Translations under genes and position numbers: made by a program | The notes under the pieces: model-generated | Seen by the model: the letters and a program-made list of their open reading frames with translations, nothing else | What the model was told of the DNA's origin: nothing | Database searches by the model: none | Assembly: GCA_037127255.1 (NCBI GenBank) | Contig: JBANSL010000005.1 | Span: 620,001-684,000, forward strand | Length of the DNA stretch: 64,000 nt | Reading direction: 5' to 3' | Source of the DNA: Persicaria tinctoria | Taxonomy: Eukaryota; Streptophyta; Magnoliopsida; Caryophyllales; Polygonaceae | Shown here: positions 24,601 to 33,037 of the stretch, in pieces | Layout of the letters: each line of letters opens with the position of its first letter | How positions within the stretch are numbered: the stretch's first letter is position 1

Positions 24601-25758
24601 GTTGAGATGGAAGATGCGATTAGAGGAGAGAAAAGAGGCAGAACCGTGATGACGAATCGGGACAGTAGAGCCATCTCCAAGGGAAATTTGATCAGTGCCG
24701 CTGTAGGGAAGGGTGTCAAGGCGCAGATTGCTTATATCCGGTGTGAAGTGGTTGTTAGCGGCGGTGTCAGGGAACCAGTAGGAAGTGGTTGCATTCGCCT
24801 GGAAGGATCTGGGAGGAGGGGGCTGCAAAGCTTGGTCGAATCGAGACCAGCACCTAAGGGCAGTGTGCCCTCGTTTGTCACAGATCTGGCACACCGGTCT
24901 GTTGTCCTGTTCGCCGGAGAAAACAGTGCCCCGACCTCGCCCAGTGTTTCCTCTCCCGCCGGAAGAGTCGCCCCGGCCAGAATCTGACAAGCCTCGACCT
25001 CGACCACCATTGAAGGTGCCGCGACCAGATGAACCTTGACGAAAACCACCACGGCCACCTCTCGTGGAGGTAAAGTTGGCCTCTGGCTGAACAGCGTTGG
25101 TGGTGTTGATAGAGAGCGGTGGAGCGCCGAGTATTGAAGTAGAGTTGCGAGAGAGACGAGCTTCATGAGTCATGAGGTGAAAGAGAACCTGATCGGAAGT
25201 CGGCATCTGCGACTGAGTGGACAACGACGTGATGACACTGTCGTAGTCACTGCCGAGGCCGGAGAAAAGCTGAATCACAAAATCTTCATCGTCGACGACC
25301 CGGCCTGCTGCCCGGATGACATTGATGACAGACTTGACTTTGTTGAAGTAATCGGAGACAGAGTCGGAGCCCTTCTTAAGGGTTGCAAGTTGAAGCCGAG
25401 AATGGACCAGTTGGGCGTTGGAGTGAGCCGCAAACAAGGTGTGGAGGCGATTCCAGGCTTCAACAGCAGTACTGCACTCAAGGATTTGAACCATAATTGG
25501 TTCCGTAAGAGACGAGGTGAGAATGGTGGTGACAATATTGTCTTTAGATAACCAGTCAAGATAGGCCTGGGAGGACTCATCTGTGGGTTTGGTGGTTGAC
25601 CCATCAACAAAGGAGAAGAGATTGTTGGCTTTCAGGTAGGAGGAGATTTGTTTTCTCCAAAGAGGAAAATTGCCATTGGTGAGTTTGATGGTGTTAATGG
25701 CTGCAAAGTTGGGAAGGGATAAGGGAGAGTTGGAGGATGCAGGAATTTGGAGAGCCAT
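21583..25758 (-). CDS. Copia Gag-Pol polyprotein, intact
   Basis: 1391 residues in one frame. Gag (UBN2-type) fills about residues 1-285, ending in a Gly/Arg-rich stretch. A CCHC zinc knuckle CQICDKRGHTALRC lies at 290-303 and the protease active site DTAA near 331. The integrase shows an H...H, CQAC zinc part followed by D,D,E residues (LDTWGP, QTDNGTEF, NGTVESRHR). Reverse transcriptase has [20 protein letters not shown] and the catalytic YVDD. RNase H has FSDADWGGD, STEAEYRALAEA and LFCDNIGA. All catalytic residues I can check are present. The C-terminus and stop lie inside the 3' LTR. The start at 25758 gives MALQIPASSNSP, a usual Gag start. Confidence 0.95.
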   Translation of the reverse strand: MALQIPASSNSPLSLPNFAAINTIKLTNGNFPLWRKQISSYLKANNLFSFVDGSTTKPTDESSQAYLDWLSKDNIVTTILTSSLTEPIMVQILECSTAVEAWNRLHTLFAAHSNAQLVHSRLQLATLKKGSDSVSDYFNKVKSVINVIRAAGRVVDDEDFVIQLFSGLGSDYDSVITSLSTQSQMPTSDQVLFHLMTHEARLSRNSTSILGAPPLSINTTNAVQPEANFTSTRGGRGGFRQGSSGRGTFNGGRGRGLSDSGRGDSSGGRGNTGRGRGTVFSGEQDNRPVCQICDKRGHTALRCWSRFDQALQPPPPRSFQANATTSYWFPDTAANNHFTPDISNLRLDTLPYSGTDQISLGDGSTVPIRHHGSASFLSSNRIFHLNNLLHAPSLNKNLVSVQKFCEDNQVFFQFFPNSFHVRDLQTEDLLLSGPARNGLYVFPATIDASPTSNSTTTVSNSDLWHRRLGHPSATVERFVLRTLHLANPKAISCQACSWAKAHRLPHPQSPTRSTKILELLFLDTWGPAHELSYNGFRYFISIVDDYSKFVWLFPLKQKSDVASVVGNFIKLVTNFFSTNIISIQTDNGTEFKPLTPVFQSLGISHRLTCPYSHQQNGTVESRHRRIIDMALTLLKGASIPLRFWDFAVQTAVFLQNRLPTPLLSHKTPFEILFDKLPDYSHFRVFGCLCFPHLRPYQSHKLSFRSSPCLFLGYTPNHRGYTCYDWAHDKIFISRDVKFHEDQFPFANPSYIASPQPSTSCSLPILIPLNEPQVSNSAPFAPVSAPAHSLVTPTSPEPAQPSNSPPPLPNSGPMTPPPETSPSSPPPAPTHPMLTRSKDNITKPLIRTDGTVPWPRKPHCLATISIPEEPSSYTEAVKYPEWRSAMNAEFEALLRTQTWSLVPPDSSTNVLGVKWVFKTKRLSDGSIERRKARLVAKGYHQLHGLDYHDTFSPVAKPSTIRLLLSLASMRNWVVRQLDVQNAFLHGTLDEEVFISQPPGFIHPQYPSYICKLHRSLYGLKQAPRAWFSRLSDALVDMGFTPSKSDTSLFSFRSSHHCVFILIYVDDLLVFSSDPHLATKFITSLSSLFPIKDLGHAHFFLGIAISRDSRGFLLNQSKHIFEVVSRVGLTDSKPVATPMAPNFDASAASPQFSDPQFYRSIVGSLQYLGFTRPDVSFAVNKACQFMHDPREIHWQLVKRILRYLRGTAHLQFRISSTPQHCLTAFSDADWGGDKGDRRSVSAYCVFHGANLISWCSKKQATVSRSSTEAEYRALAEATCETLWLQSLLAELCIFLPHSPTLFCDNIGATYLASNPVLHHRIKHLDLDYHFVRERVRARTLSVSFISSRDQLADLLTKPLASSPFVRNRSRLCLTELRARGDTRADTTIESNDT
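21623..21632 (-). promoter_or_regulatory. Copia polypurine tract
   Basis: On the minus strand GAGGGGGGA immediately precedes the 3' LTR, the position expected for the plus-strand cDNA primer. Confidence 0.75.
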
Positions 25759-25917
25759 AGCTAGGGAGAGGCAGAAAGGTAAGAGAAAACAGGATCAGAA
25801 TTTGAAAAAAAAAATGGCAGGATCGGTTGCAGAAAAGGAAGGAGAAAGGAGGGTGTAGGGTAGGTTGTTTTTCTGGGAGATGTCAGAAATTGGTGGTGGG
25901 TTGGTGGCGTTTGCCTG

Positions 25918-25931
25918 TGGCTCTTGATACC
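25918..25931 (-). promoter_or_regulatory. Copia primer-binding site (initiator Met-tRNA)
   Basis: On the minus strand, just inside the 5' LTR, the sequence TGGTATCAAGAGCC matches the usual plant Copia PBS TGGTATCAGAGCC apart from one extra A. This primes minus-strand cDNA synthesis. Confidence 0.85.
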
Positions 25932-25932
25932 A

Positions 25933-26163
25933 TACTAAAAGACAGGATTTGATATGGGTTTTTCCATTCTCAGATTCTTCTCATCCTCATTCACACACAT
26001 TATAAAGATTACAAGGTGAAGAGTATATATACATGTGAGAGAGGGGCTGATAGCTTACAGCAACAATAGTTGGGCTCCATTGATTTCTTTCATCGTGGGC
26101 TTACATGGGCTGATTCAATACTATTATGTATCATTACTTTCTATTGTGGTATCTGCTCTAGTA
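25933..26163 (-). repeat. 5' LTR of the young Copia element
   Basis: 231 bp, apparently identical to the 3' LTR. A TATATATA box at 26024-26031 could drive the element's own minus-strand transcript. Its right edge is 66 bases from the J-domain ATG. Confidence 0.95.
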
Positions 26164-26229
26164 CGCGGCCTTCAATCCCCGTCTCTTCGGCCGCCTGCCA
26201 CGTACACTACACGCGCCACCGCAGACAAC

Positions 26230-26733
26230 ATGGACTCATCCTCTTCCTCTTCGCCGGTGCTCCGCTCCCCTCCCTGCAGCCCTCGCTTCTCCAGACCTAT
26301 CCCCAGGCAACTCTCTCCTGTTCCTGGGAGACTCCGATGCCGCAGCTCCGACCACCGGATCACCGCCACCGCCACCGCGTCTTCCGCGGCGTGCACCTCC
26401 CCCGAGAGAACGCTATCGCCGCTCTCACCAACTACCAATTCGCTCTATGAGGTTCTTGGGATCCCGATTGGAGCCAGTAATGACGAGATCAAGGCGGCGT
26501 ACAGGCGTCTGGCCAGGATCTGCCACCCGGACGTCGTGGCTCACGACGCCGGCGCCGGCGATGAGTTTATCAGGATCAACTCTGCCTATTCTACTCTATC
26601 GGATCCTGACAAGCGCGCTGACTACGATCTCAAGCTCAGGCGGCGATCGCGGATCCGTTCGCCGGTATCGTTCAATCCGTCGTCGTTTAGTACATTTCCA
26701 CGGCGTAATTGGGAGACGGATCAGTGCTGGTAG
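26230..26733 (+). CDS. Small plastid-type J-domain protein (DnaJ11-like)
   Basis: An intronless gene of 167 residues. The first 65 or so residues are rich in Ser, Thr, Pro and Arg without structure, typical of a chloroplast transit peptide. The J domain runs from SLYEVLGIPIGASNDEIKAA (about 71-90) through HPD at 99-101 to SDPDKRADYD. Length, single exon and order match small plastid J proteins of the Arabidopsis J11/J20 type, stress- and light-related co-chaperones of stromal Hsp70. The ATG at 26230 is preferred, although the frame stays open upstream into the LTR. The coding sequence is intact, but a 4.8 kb retrotransposon separates it from its probable TATA box. Confidence 0.88.
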   Translation: MDSSSSSSPVLRSPPCSPRFSRPIPRQLSPVPGRLRCRSSDHRITATATASSAACTSPERTLSPLSPTTNSLYEVLGIPIGASNDEIKAAYRRLARICHPDVVAHDAGAGDEFIRINSAYSTLSDPDKRADYDLKLRRRSRIRSPVSFNPSSFSTFPRRNWETDQCW

Positions 26734-27396
26734 ATCACCGTTTATATTCAGTGATCAGGTTTCGCCTCCTCTTGAAAAAAACCACAAAAAAAAAAAAAAA
26801 ATCTAAAAAAAAAAAATTAGAAAAGCTAACATTTTTTTTTTTTTGATCAGAAAATCTAACATTTTTAACACAGACGCCAGACGGGGATGGAGGAGTAGTT
26901 GGAGGATGTGAATATGTGCACATATGTATACGAATCCTACTTATTAATATGAAAAGATTACGGAGGTGGATGTAAATATCATCAAGTTTTGGTTTAGATT
27001 ATGTGAATGAATTGAATTTTGCTTGGAGATTTGCAGAACACCGATATATATATATGTTACGTATTTCATTAACGCGCGCTATTTCGAAATCATGTTTGAG
27101 ATGATGTTTTATATATATGATGATTCCGTGTTATATATGATATGATATGATACTGTATGGTGTTTATCCACTGGCTTCTCTTAATTTCTCCTGAAATTAA
27201 ACTACAGGCGCCACTTTTACAATTTTATTAAAATTAATGGTGAGTGAGATCGATGAACTTCATTTTCTTCACAATTACAGTATCAATGAAAATCTCAATT
27301 AGTCTTATCCGGGGCAGAAAATATTTGTGATATGCTCGTTTGGATCACCAATCGAGTTGTGCTATTATCCTAATAAAAATAAATTTATATTAATAT
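26734..27396. other. 3' region of the J-domain gene and intergenic DNA
   Basis: Poly-A/T-rich runs (26780-26850) follow the stop and could include the 3' end signals. Nothing else coding or repetitive is recognised. Confidence 0.35.
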
Positions 27397-27540
27397 TGTT
27401 ATAATATTATTATATCGCGATGGATAAACTCTAGGAAACCCTAGTTCCGTTGTATACACCTATATATTGGGTCCTTTGGAACCCTAATAAGACATCAATC
27501 TCTCCTCTCTTTCCTGCGTCTCTCTTCTCAAGATCGTATT
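27397..27540 (+). repeat. Left LTR copy of the decayed Copia element (3' limit approximate)
   Basis: It aligns over about 135 bp with 32242-32380, sharing CCTATATATTGGGTCCTTTG and most flanking bases. Differences such as CGCG against TGTG near the start indicate moderate age. Confidence 0.65.
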
Positions 27541-28055
27541 CACGCTTTTATCAATTTGAAAGATAAGTTTCGGTCGATTTCTTCTTTATCATATACTTGC
27601 TTATCAATTGCTTAGTTTCTTTCATATATCTTGAATCTATGTTGAGCGTTAATCTTCTATTGTTATTGCTATGATCTGCAATGCCGAAAAACCGAATAGG
27701 GCTCACGAGCGCCGTCACTGTAGTCAATGACAGATTGACATACCCACCACACACCTCATCGATCTCCGGTGGCACCTCGGCTCGCCGATATGAGCGCCGC
27801 TGTTCTACAAACGCCTCTTGGCTCTCTCTCCAATCTCCATGAGCGAACCCTTGTTTTTGCAACTGCCTAGGCTACCGCCTCTCCGCGCCTTATAACGATG
27901 CCGATGGTCTAATTCCGACGGCTCATGAGACCCGCGATCTCATTCTCAGCATCGGCACCAGGAGTTTTGATGTCCGCCGCCAGGATCCGCATCCCCAGCC
28001 CGCAGCCTATGTTCGATGTCTCGGTTTAACCAAGGCCACGCCGGAATCTTTTTTT

Positions 28056-28395
28056 TTGAACCACCATAGCCTCAGTAGGCCCTTTTCTTGTTCTCGTTGG
28101 GATCGAAGCGGGTCGATTGCTAGTTGTCAAGCCATACACCACCTTCATCGCCTCCTGTCCGAAGTGACAGAGGATGTCGTCCGGAGTCGCAAATCCGGTA
28201 GCTTGGTGTCCGGTTGGATTCGTGACGCAAGGGAGAGCAACCGACGTTGCCGCGGCGGCGCCTCTGCAAATCCAAAACGGGGAAGAAAGGTTTGCGATGC
28301 TTACTTCTTATTAATTACGAAACCAGCCTTAAACTTCTTACAAATCGCAAATTGGCCCATATATTTTATATAATTACAGAAAGTGACCTAAAACT
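28056..28395 (+). other. GC-rich insert and shared leader inside the decayed Copia element
   Basis: A balanced-GC stretch (about 27840-28290) interrupts the AT-rich element. It is followed by about 100 bp (28296-28395) resembling 44288-44390 inside the LARD/TRIM-like element (shared ATTAATTACGAAACCAGCC-like and AAATTGGCCCATAT-like blocks). Frames here are open for about 100 codons but match no family I recognise. It may be captured host DNA shared by two element families. Confidence 0.4.
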
Positions 28396-28439
28396 TGAGG
28401 GCTGCATATTTTTGCCCTTGGTTACACAATCGATTTTGT

Positions 28440-28770
28440 AGTATCCCTGAAGCGGATAAAGTAATCTCAATCCCTGAAGTGATTGAATCAATTGAAGTTG
28501 TAGTATCCCCTGAAGTGGAATCTCAATCCCGGTAGTGATTGATAAAGTAATCTCAGTCCCTGAAGTGATTGAATCAATCAAAATTGTAATATCTCCTGAA
28601 GCGGATAAGGTAATCTCAATCCCTAAAGTGATTGAATCAATCAAAATTGTATCCCTGAAGCGGATAAAGTAATTTAATCTCCATCCCGGAAGCGATTGTA
28701 TCGGATAAAGTAATTTAATCTCAATCCCGGAAGCGATTGTATCAATCGGTCGTATCCCCTGAAGTGGATG
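28440..28770 (+). repeat. Irregular tandem repeat inside the decayed Copia element
   Basis: Units of about 50-55 bp of the form CCTGAAGCGGATAAAGTAAT followed by a CCTGAAGTGATTGAATCAAT variant recur about five times with insertions and losses. In one frame the first copies read IPEADKVISIPEV. It marks the start of a longer field of CTGAA-centred micro-hairpins that continues to about 31870. Confidence 0.6.
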
Positions 28771-31700
28771 GACACATAATCATAAATCGTTCCTGTAGTA
28801 ACGAAAATCATTTCCTGAAGAGTTGTATATGAAAAGGAAATTCATAAAATGTCTCTCTCATCAATACAAATTTGTCCCTGAAGTGACAATATTAGTAAAT
28901 GACAATATTAGTAAATGAATGATAAGAGATATATTGTATATCCTCATAAATATTATTTAAAATCATACCCAGAAGTGTATGAGTTTTATTTTAATGTTGC
29001 ACAAATACCCAGAAGTGTAGAAATTAAAGTGAATGTATACAAGTTGTCTTCTCCCTGAAGTGAGTAATAATCGATCATGCCATTTCTTGAAGAATACGAG
29101 TAATAATCGATCATGCCATTTCTTGAAGAATATGGACAATGTTTATATGACAACTGACTATATTTTTGAATTGCAACTTATCATCTTTTGGAGTATATGA
29201 TCGAAATATACATAATAGAGACTAATTGTCACTCGAAGTTGACAAATGAATCATTTTATGAATAAAATAATTTCTTGAAGAAAATGATAAATTGACAAGT
29301 TTTTCTTATGGCTCCACCTGAAGTGGACAAATACAATTTTATTTTATTTATATATTTGTTATTTTATTCATTGTTTTATATTGAATAAAATTATTATGAT
29401 TTTACTTATTGTAATTCAAAGATCAAAGTGTTTCCCGAAGAAACTACTTATCATGAGTGTCCAATGCGGAATTTTGTTTGGCAAATGAACATTTGGGAGA
29501 AAGGTTTACCACAATCCCGTAGATTGTGAAGTTTTTCAACACTAACCTAAGAGCCTGAAGACTCTACTGGTGGATTTTTTTATTAACTCATGAAGAGTAA
29601 AGAATATTTTATGAACTCTAAAAGAGTAAAGGATTTCACAAACTCCAGAAGAGTATATGTTCCTAATTTTATCATTTGTACTCCTGAAGAAGTACATGGA
29701 ATGTGGGTTTTATCATATTCAGAACTATTTTTGTTTGGTTGATACAACCAATAAAAGTAACCACATAATACGACCTAGGTAAAAAGGCCACTTCCTGACT
29801 ATCCTCTAAGCATTGCCTGAAGCATGCCCCTCCGGTAGAGGGTGTCAAAGAGGTTATGGTTAAGCGCTTGACCAAAGTTATTGTTGTGGCTTATAGCTAG
29901 GTCTGTTATACGGTTAATTCTAAATGTCTCGAAGAACATTATAAATGAATCATACCTGAAGTATGACATCAACGAAAGTTCTGACAATACCCATTCAGTG
30001 GCATCTAAATTAAATAAATGGATCACCATATACAAAGTTCAATGGTTGAATATTATGGTTTATAAGTGTCAAACAAATTTGAAAACCCAAAGTTTTCTCA
30101 AACAATCATGAATGGAAAATCAGGATGAATACCATATAGCTCAAGAAGAGCATTGATCTTGTTACCTGAAGTAACAAATGACACATATGTATGAATTGAC
30201 ATGGTATTGAACAATAATATCTCATATGACTAGCCAGAAACAAGTCTTATAGAGTGAGAATGTATATATGTGGTTTATTTGACACTCATTTACCCCATTG
30301 AAACTTATCACTAACCAGAAGTTAGTTGATGATAAAATGTTTTTTCTTTGTGGCATTCGGTCATTCATGTGAAACGGTGATGGGCGGGATCATTGGCATT
30401 CATATACACACCCACTAAAAGGGACCAGAAGATCCTAGGACCCGAAGATCCTCTATAAGGGTGACCGAACATATATGGTCTGTCATCTTGACAAGTCAAC
30501 AACAAGACCATCTAAATTCAAAGTAAATGCAAAGTCTCTAATGTCTCTTGAATGGATTCAATGAGACATCTACGGGACACTATCATAGAGACCAGTATAA
30601 TTCCAAGATTACAGATGTCTCAATACTTTGGTCATATGAAACATAAGGTAGAGAATATTATAAAAAAAACATTGTTGAGCATAAAGTAGCTCACGACGAC
30701 CCAAAAGAGTTGTTGGTCAAATGGGCCAATGCATGTTTGCATTTCGAATTTGACACAATAACATCTCCCTAATTATCTCCAGAAGAGAGCATGTCATTCA
30801 AAGGTTTTGAATAAACAGCATATGTTCCGAGATGTACCTCCTCCAAATGAACTACAATGAGACCACAAAGAAGTTGGACGATACATGGGGTTTGAGTCCC
30901 TATTGATATCAAATACCTAGAGATTTATAATGGTGATCAAATGCTCGGTATTTAGGGGGAGAGGAAATGAGACAAATTAAGAAAGAGACTGCATGGAAGC
31001 AACTTCTCTATCATTTCATATCCGCGGATAAATACAAGTGAACCAGAAGTTCAATAAATGAAATGATTATAAGGTTTAGCAAATATGCAATTGAAGGCAT
31101 TTACTAAAGGCCAAGAAAGTGACAAAGTCACATATACTAGCTCATTTGGAAGTTCCAAAAGTAACTCCAACTCAATGAATATCAAAGTGGTTCTCAAGTA
31201 CACGAGAAGTATTGGAGATCACTAGGCTCTTGGTATACGATTCCCCAGAAGTGGAAAGAGCCTATGAGAATATGATGATCATCAAATAAACAGATGGATG
31301 TCGACATCGAAATGATAGTAAAGAGCTAGAAAAAGGAAATTCATGCAAGAATGGGTTCTTTAAGCATGATGGCATTGGACCTGTAGTTCCAACACCGGAA
31401 AGTGTAACATCATTTGGTTTTAAGTGGGTGTTCATACAAAATGAAATATAAAGCCAAGTTGATTGCACAAATATCTATAAAAGGTTATATGGAGAATGTA
31501 TTCACCGGCAGTGAATATAATTCTGGATCTAAATGTAAATGACGGACGTGTTACTTGCATACGCATATAAATGAAAAGATCGATTGAAAATGCCTGAAGC
31601 ATTAATATCAAAGTCTCGTCACATGCAATTGATTAAAGATCCTTATAAGAGTACCAGAAGTACCTATAATTGTGAAAATGGTGACATTGCATTAGGTCCT

Positions 31701-32241
31701 GAAGTACCATACAATGTTGTACTCTTTTCCTTGATCTTGGTTTTTATCCCATTGGGTTTTTCCAAGTTAAGGTTTTTAACGAGGCAACTTATGCACCATT
31801 TAATACAACAGATCCCCTTGATCAACAATGAAAAGCACACTAGGTCCTGAAGTACATTATGCTTGTGCACTCAAAGCAACTCAACACCAATACATGAAAG
31901 TCAAGCGCATCAAGTCAATCATGAAGAAATTCCAAGTCAAAGAAAATCTTGAGATTCGACCATAAGCTCATGAAGACAGCGTCATCAAGAAGAATGAGAA
32001 GACTTCGAGAAGGATGTTGACTTCAGGAGGAGTATACACGCACTGCACTCTTTTTTCCTTCGATCAGGTTTTGTCCCACTGGGTTTTCCTGACAAGGTTT
32101 TTAACGAGGCAGATCACCAAAGCGTATCACATGTCATTTGTATTTTTCCCTTGGTCCTAGTTTTGGTCCCATTGGGTTTTCTAGGCGAGGTTTTTAATAT
32201 GACAGTCTTGTAATATTTAGAGATGTTTATCCAAGGGGGAG

Positions 32242-32395
32242 TGTTATAATATTATTATATTGTGATGGACAAACTCTAGGAAACCCTAGTTCCGTTGTAT
32301 ACACCTATATATTGGGTCCTTTGGAACCCTAATAAGACATCAATTTCTCCTCTCTTCCCTGCGTCTCTCTTCTCTATTCTTACAGTTTATCACAA
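32242..32395 (+). repeat. Right LTR copy of the decayed Copia element (3' limit approximate)
   Basis: It starts directly after the purine tract at 32233-32241 and ends somewhere after TTCTTACA near 32376, where the match with the left copy is lost. Confidence 0.65.
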
Positions 32396-33037
32396 ATATA
32401 CATATATATATTTTTATTTTTTTAATTATGATTTTAAGAATTTAGATGGACAATATATAATATAATCTATTTATTCATTTTCTTGTCATCTCATTTATTG
32501 TAGTTCTTTATCGTTTCCGTTATGTACACCACAAATACTGCACGTCGGAATCGACGTGCATGATTAAAATGGATTAATTAATTTTTTTTAAAGTGCTAAT
32601 TAATCAGAAATACTTACACTATCGAATTTTGAAATATTTTATTACAGTGTACAAAGTATATATATTGAAATTAAATTTTTATATATAAAAATAAATTATT
32701 TCATCTGGAGGGTAAAAAAGGTATAAAAGGATTAGAGGCCACTAATAAAGGGCCAGTCCAATGTGAAAAATGAGGCATCCCAATATCTAAAAGGGGCCAG
32801 CCCACTAATATGGGCCCGACTGCCTGAGTCCTGCAAACGGTGCCGTTTGAATGCGAAACATTCGGCATGGCTTTATCTCAGGATTCATACCAAAGATTGT
32901 TACATACCAAATTTGCCAAGATTTTAATTCTACTAGAGTTTACCCTTAAATGCCAAAGAACTGCTTTATAATTACTACTTTACTCAATAATTAAAAATGT
33001 TCAATTTAAAAAGGGAAGAAAATTCAATCAAACACAA
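32396..33037. other. AT-rich intergenic DNA
   Basis: No gene seen. A perfect 9-bp hairpin (TGCACGTCG-GAAT-CGACGTGCA) lies at 32539-32560. Confidence 0.35.

Larger units (their letters stand above)
21392..26163 (-). mobile_element. Complete Ty1/copia LTR retrotransposon, very young
   Basis: 4.77 kb, transcribed on the minus strand. Two 231-bp LTRs (21392-21622 and 25933-26163) look identical base for base, with TACTA...TAGTA ends. A 5-bp target duplication CGCGG flanks the element (21387-21391 and 26164-26168). A primer-binding site for initiator Met-tRNA follows the 5' LTR, and a G-rich purine tract precedes the 3' LTR. A single uninterrupted gag-pol frame fills the interior. Every feature needed for autonomous activity seems present, so this insertion must be recent. 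Confidence 0.95.
27397..32395 (+). mobile_element. Decayed Copia-derived element with partly matching LTRs
   Basis: Matching direct repeats start TGTTATAATATTATTATAT at 27397 and 32242 and continue through CCCTAGTTCCGTTGTATACA and GACATCAAT to GCGTCTCTCTTCTC, with few differences. The right copy is preceded by a purine tract (AAGGGGGAG). Their 3' ends diverge, so exact LTR limits and a target duplication are unclear. The interior keeps only scraps of pol: FGFKWVF near 31410, MPEALISKSRH near 31590, GPEVPY near 31695. Three copies of a GTTTTTAACGAGGC block, typical of Copia 3' regions, lie at 31760-32200. It is heavily deleted and not autonomous. The LTRs are far better preserved than the interior. 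Confidence 0.7.

Noticed and set aside
28056..28373. 105-codon open frame in the decayed Copia element as a host gene
   Set aside because: No recognisable domain, and the following sequence is shared with another transposable element.
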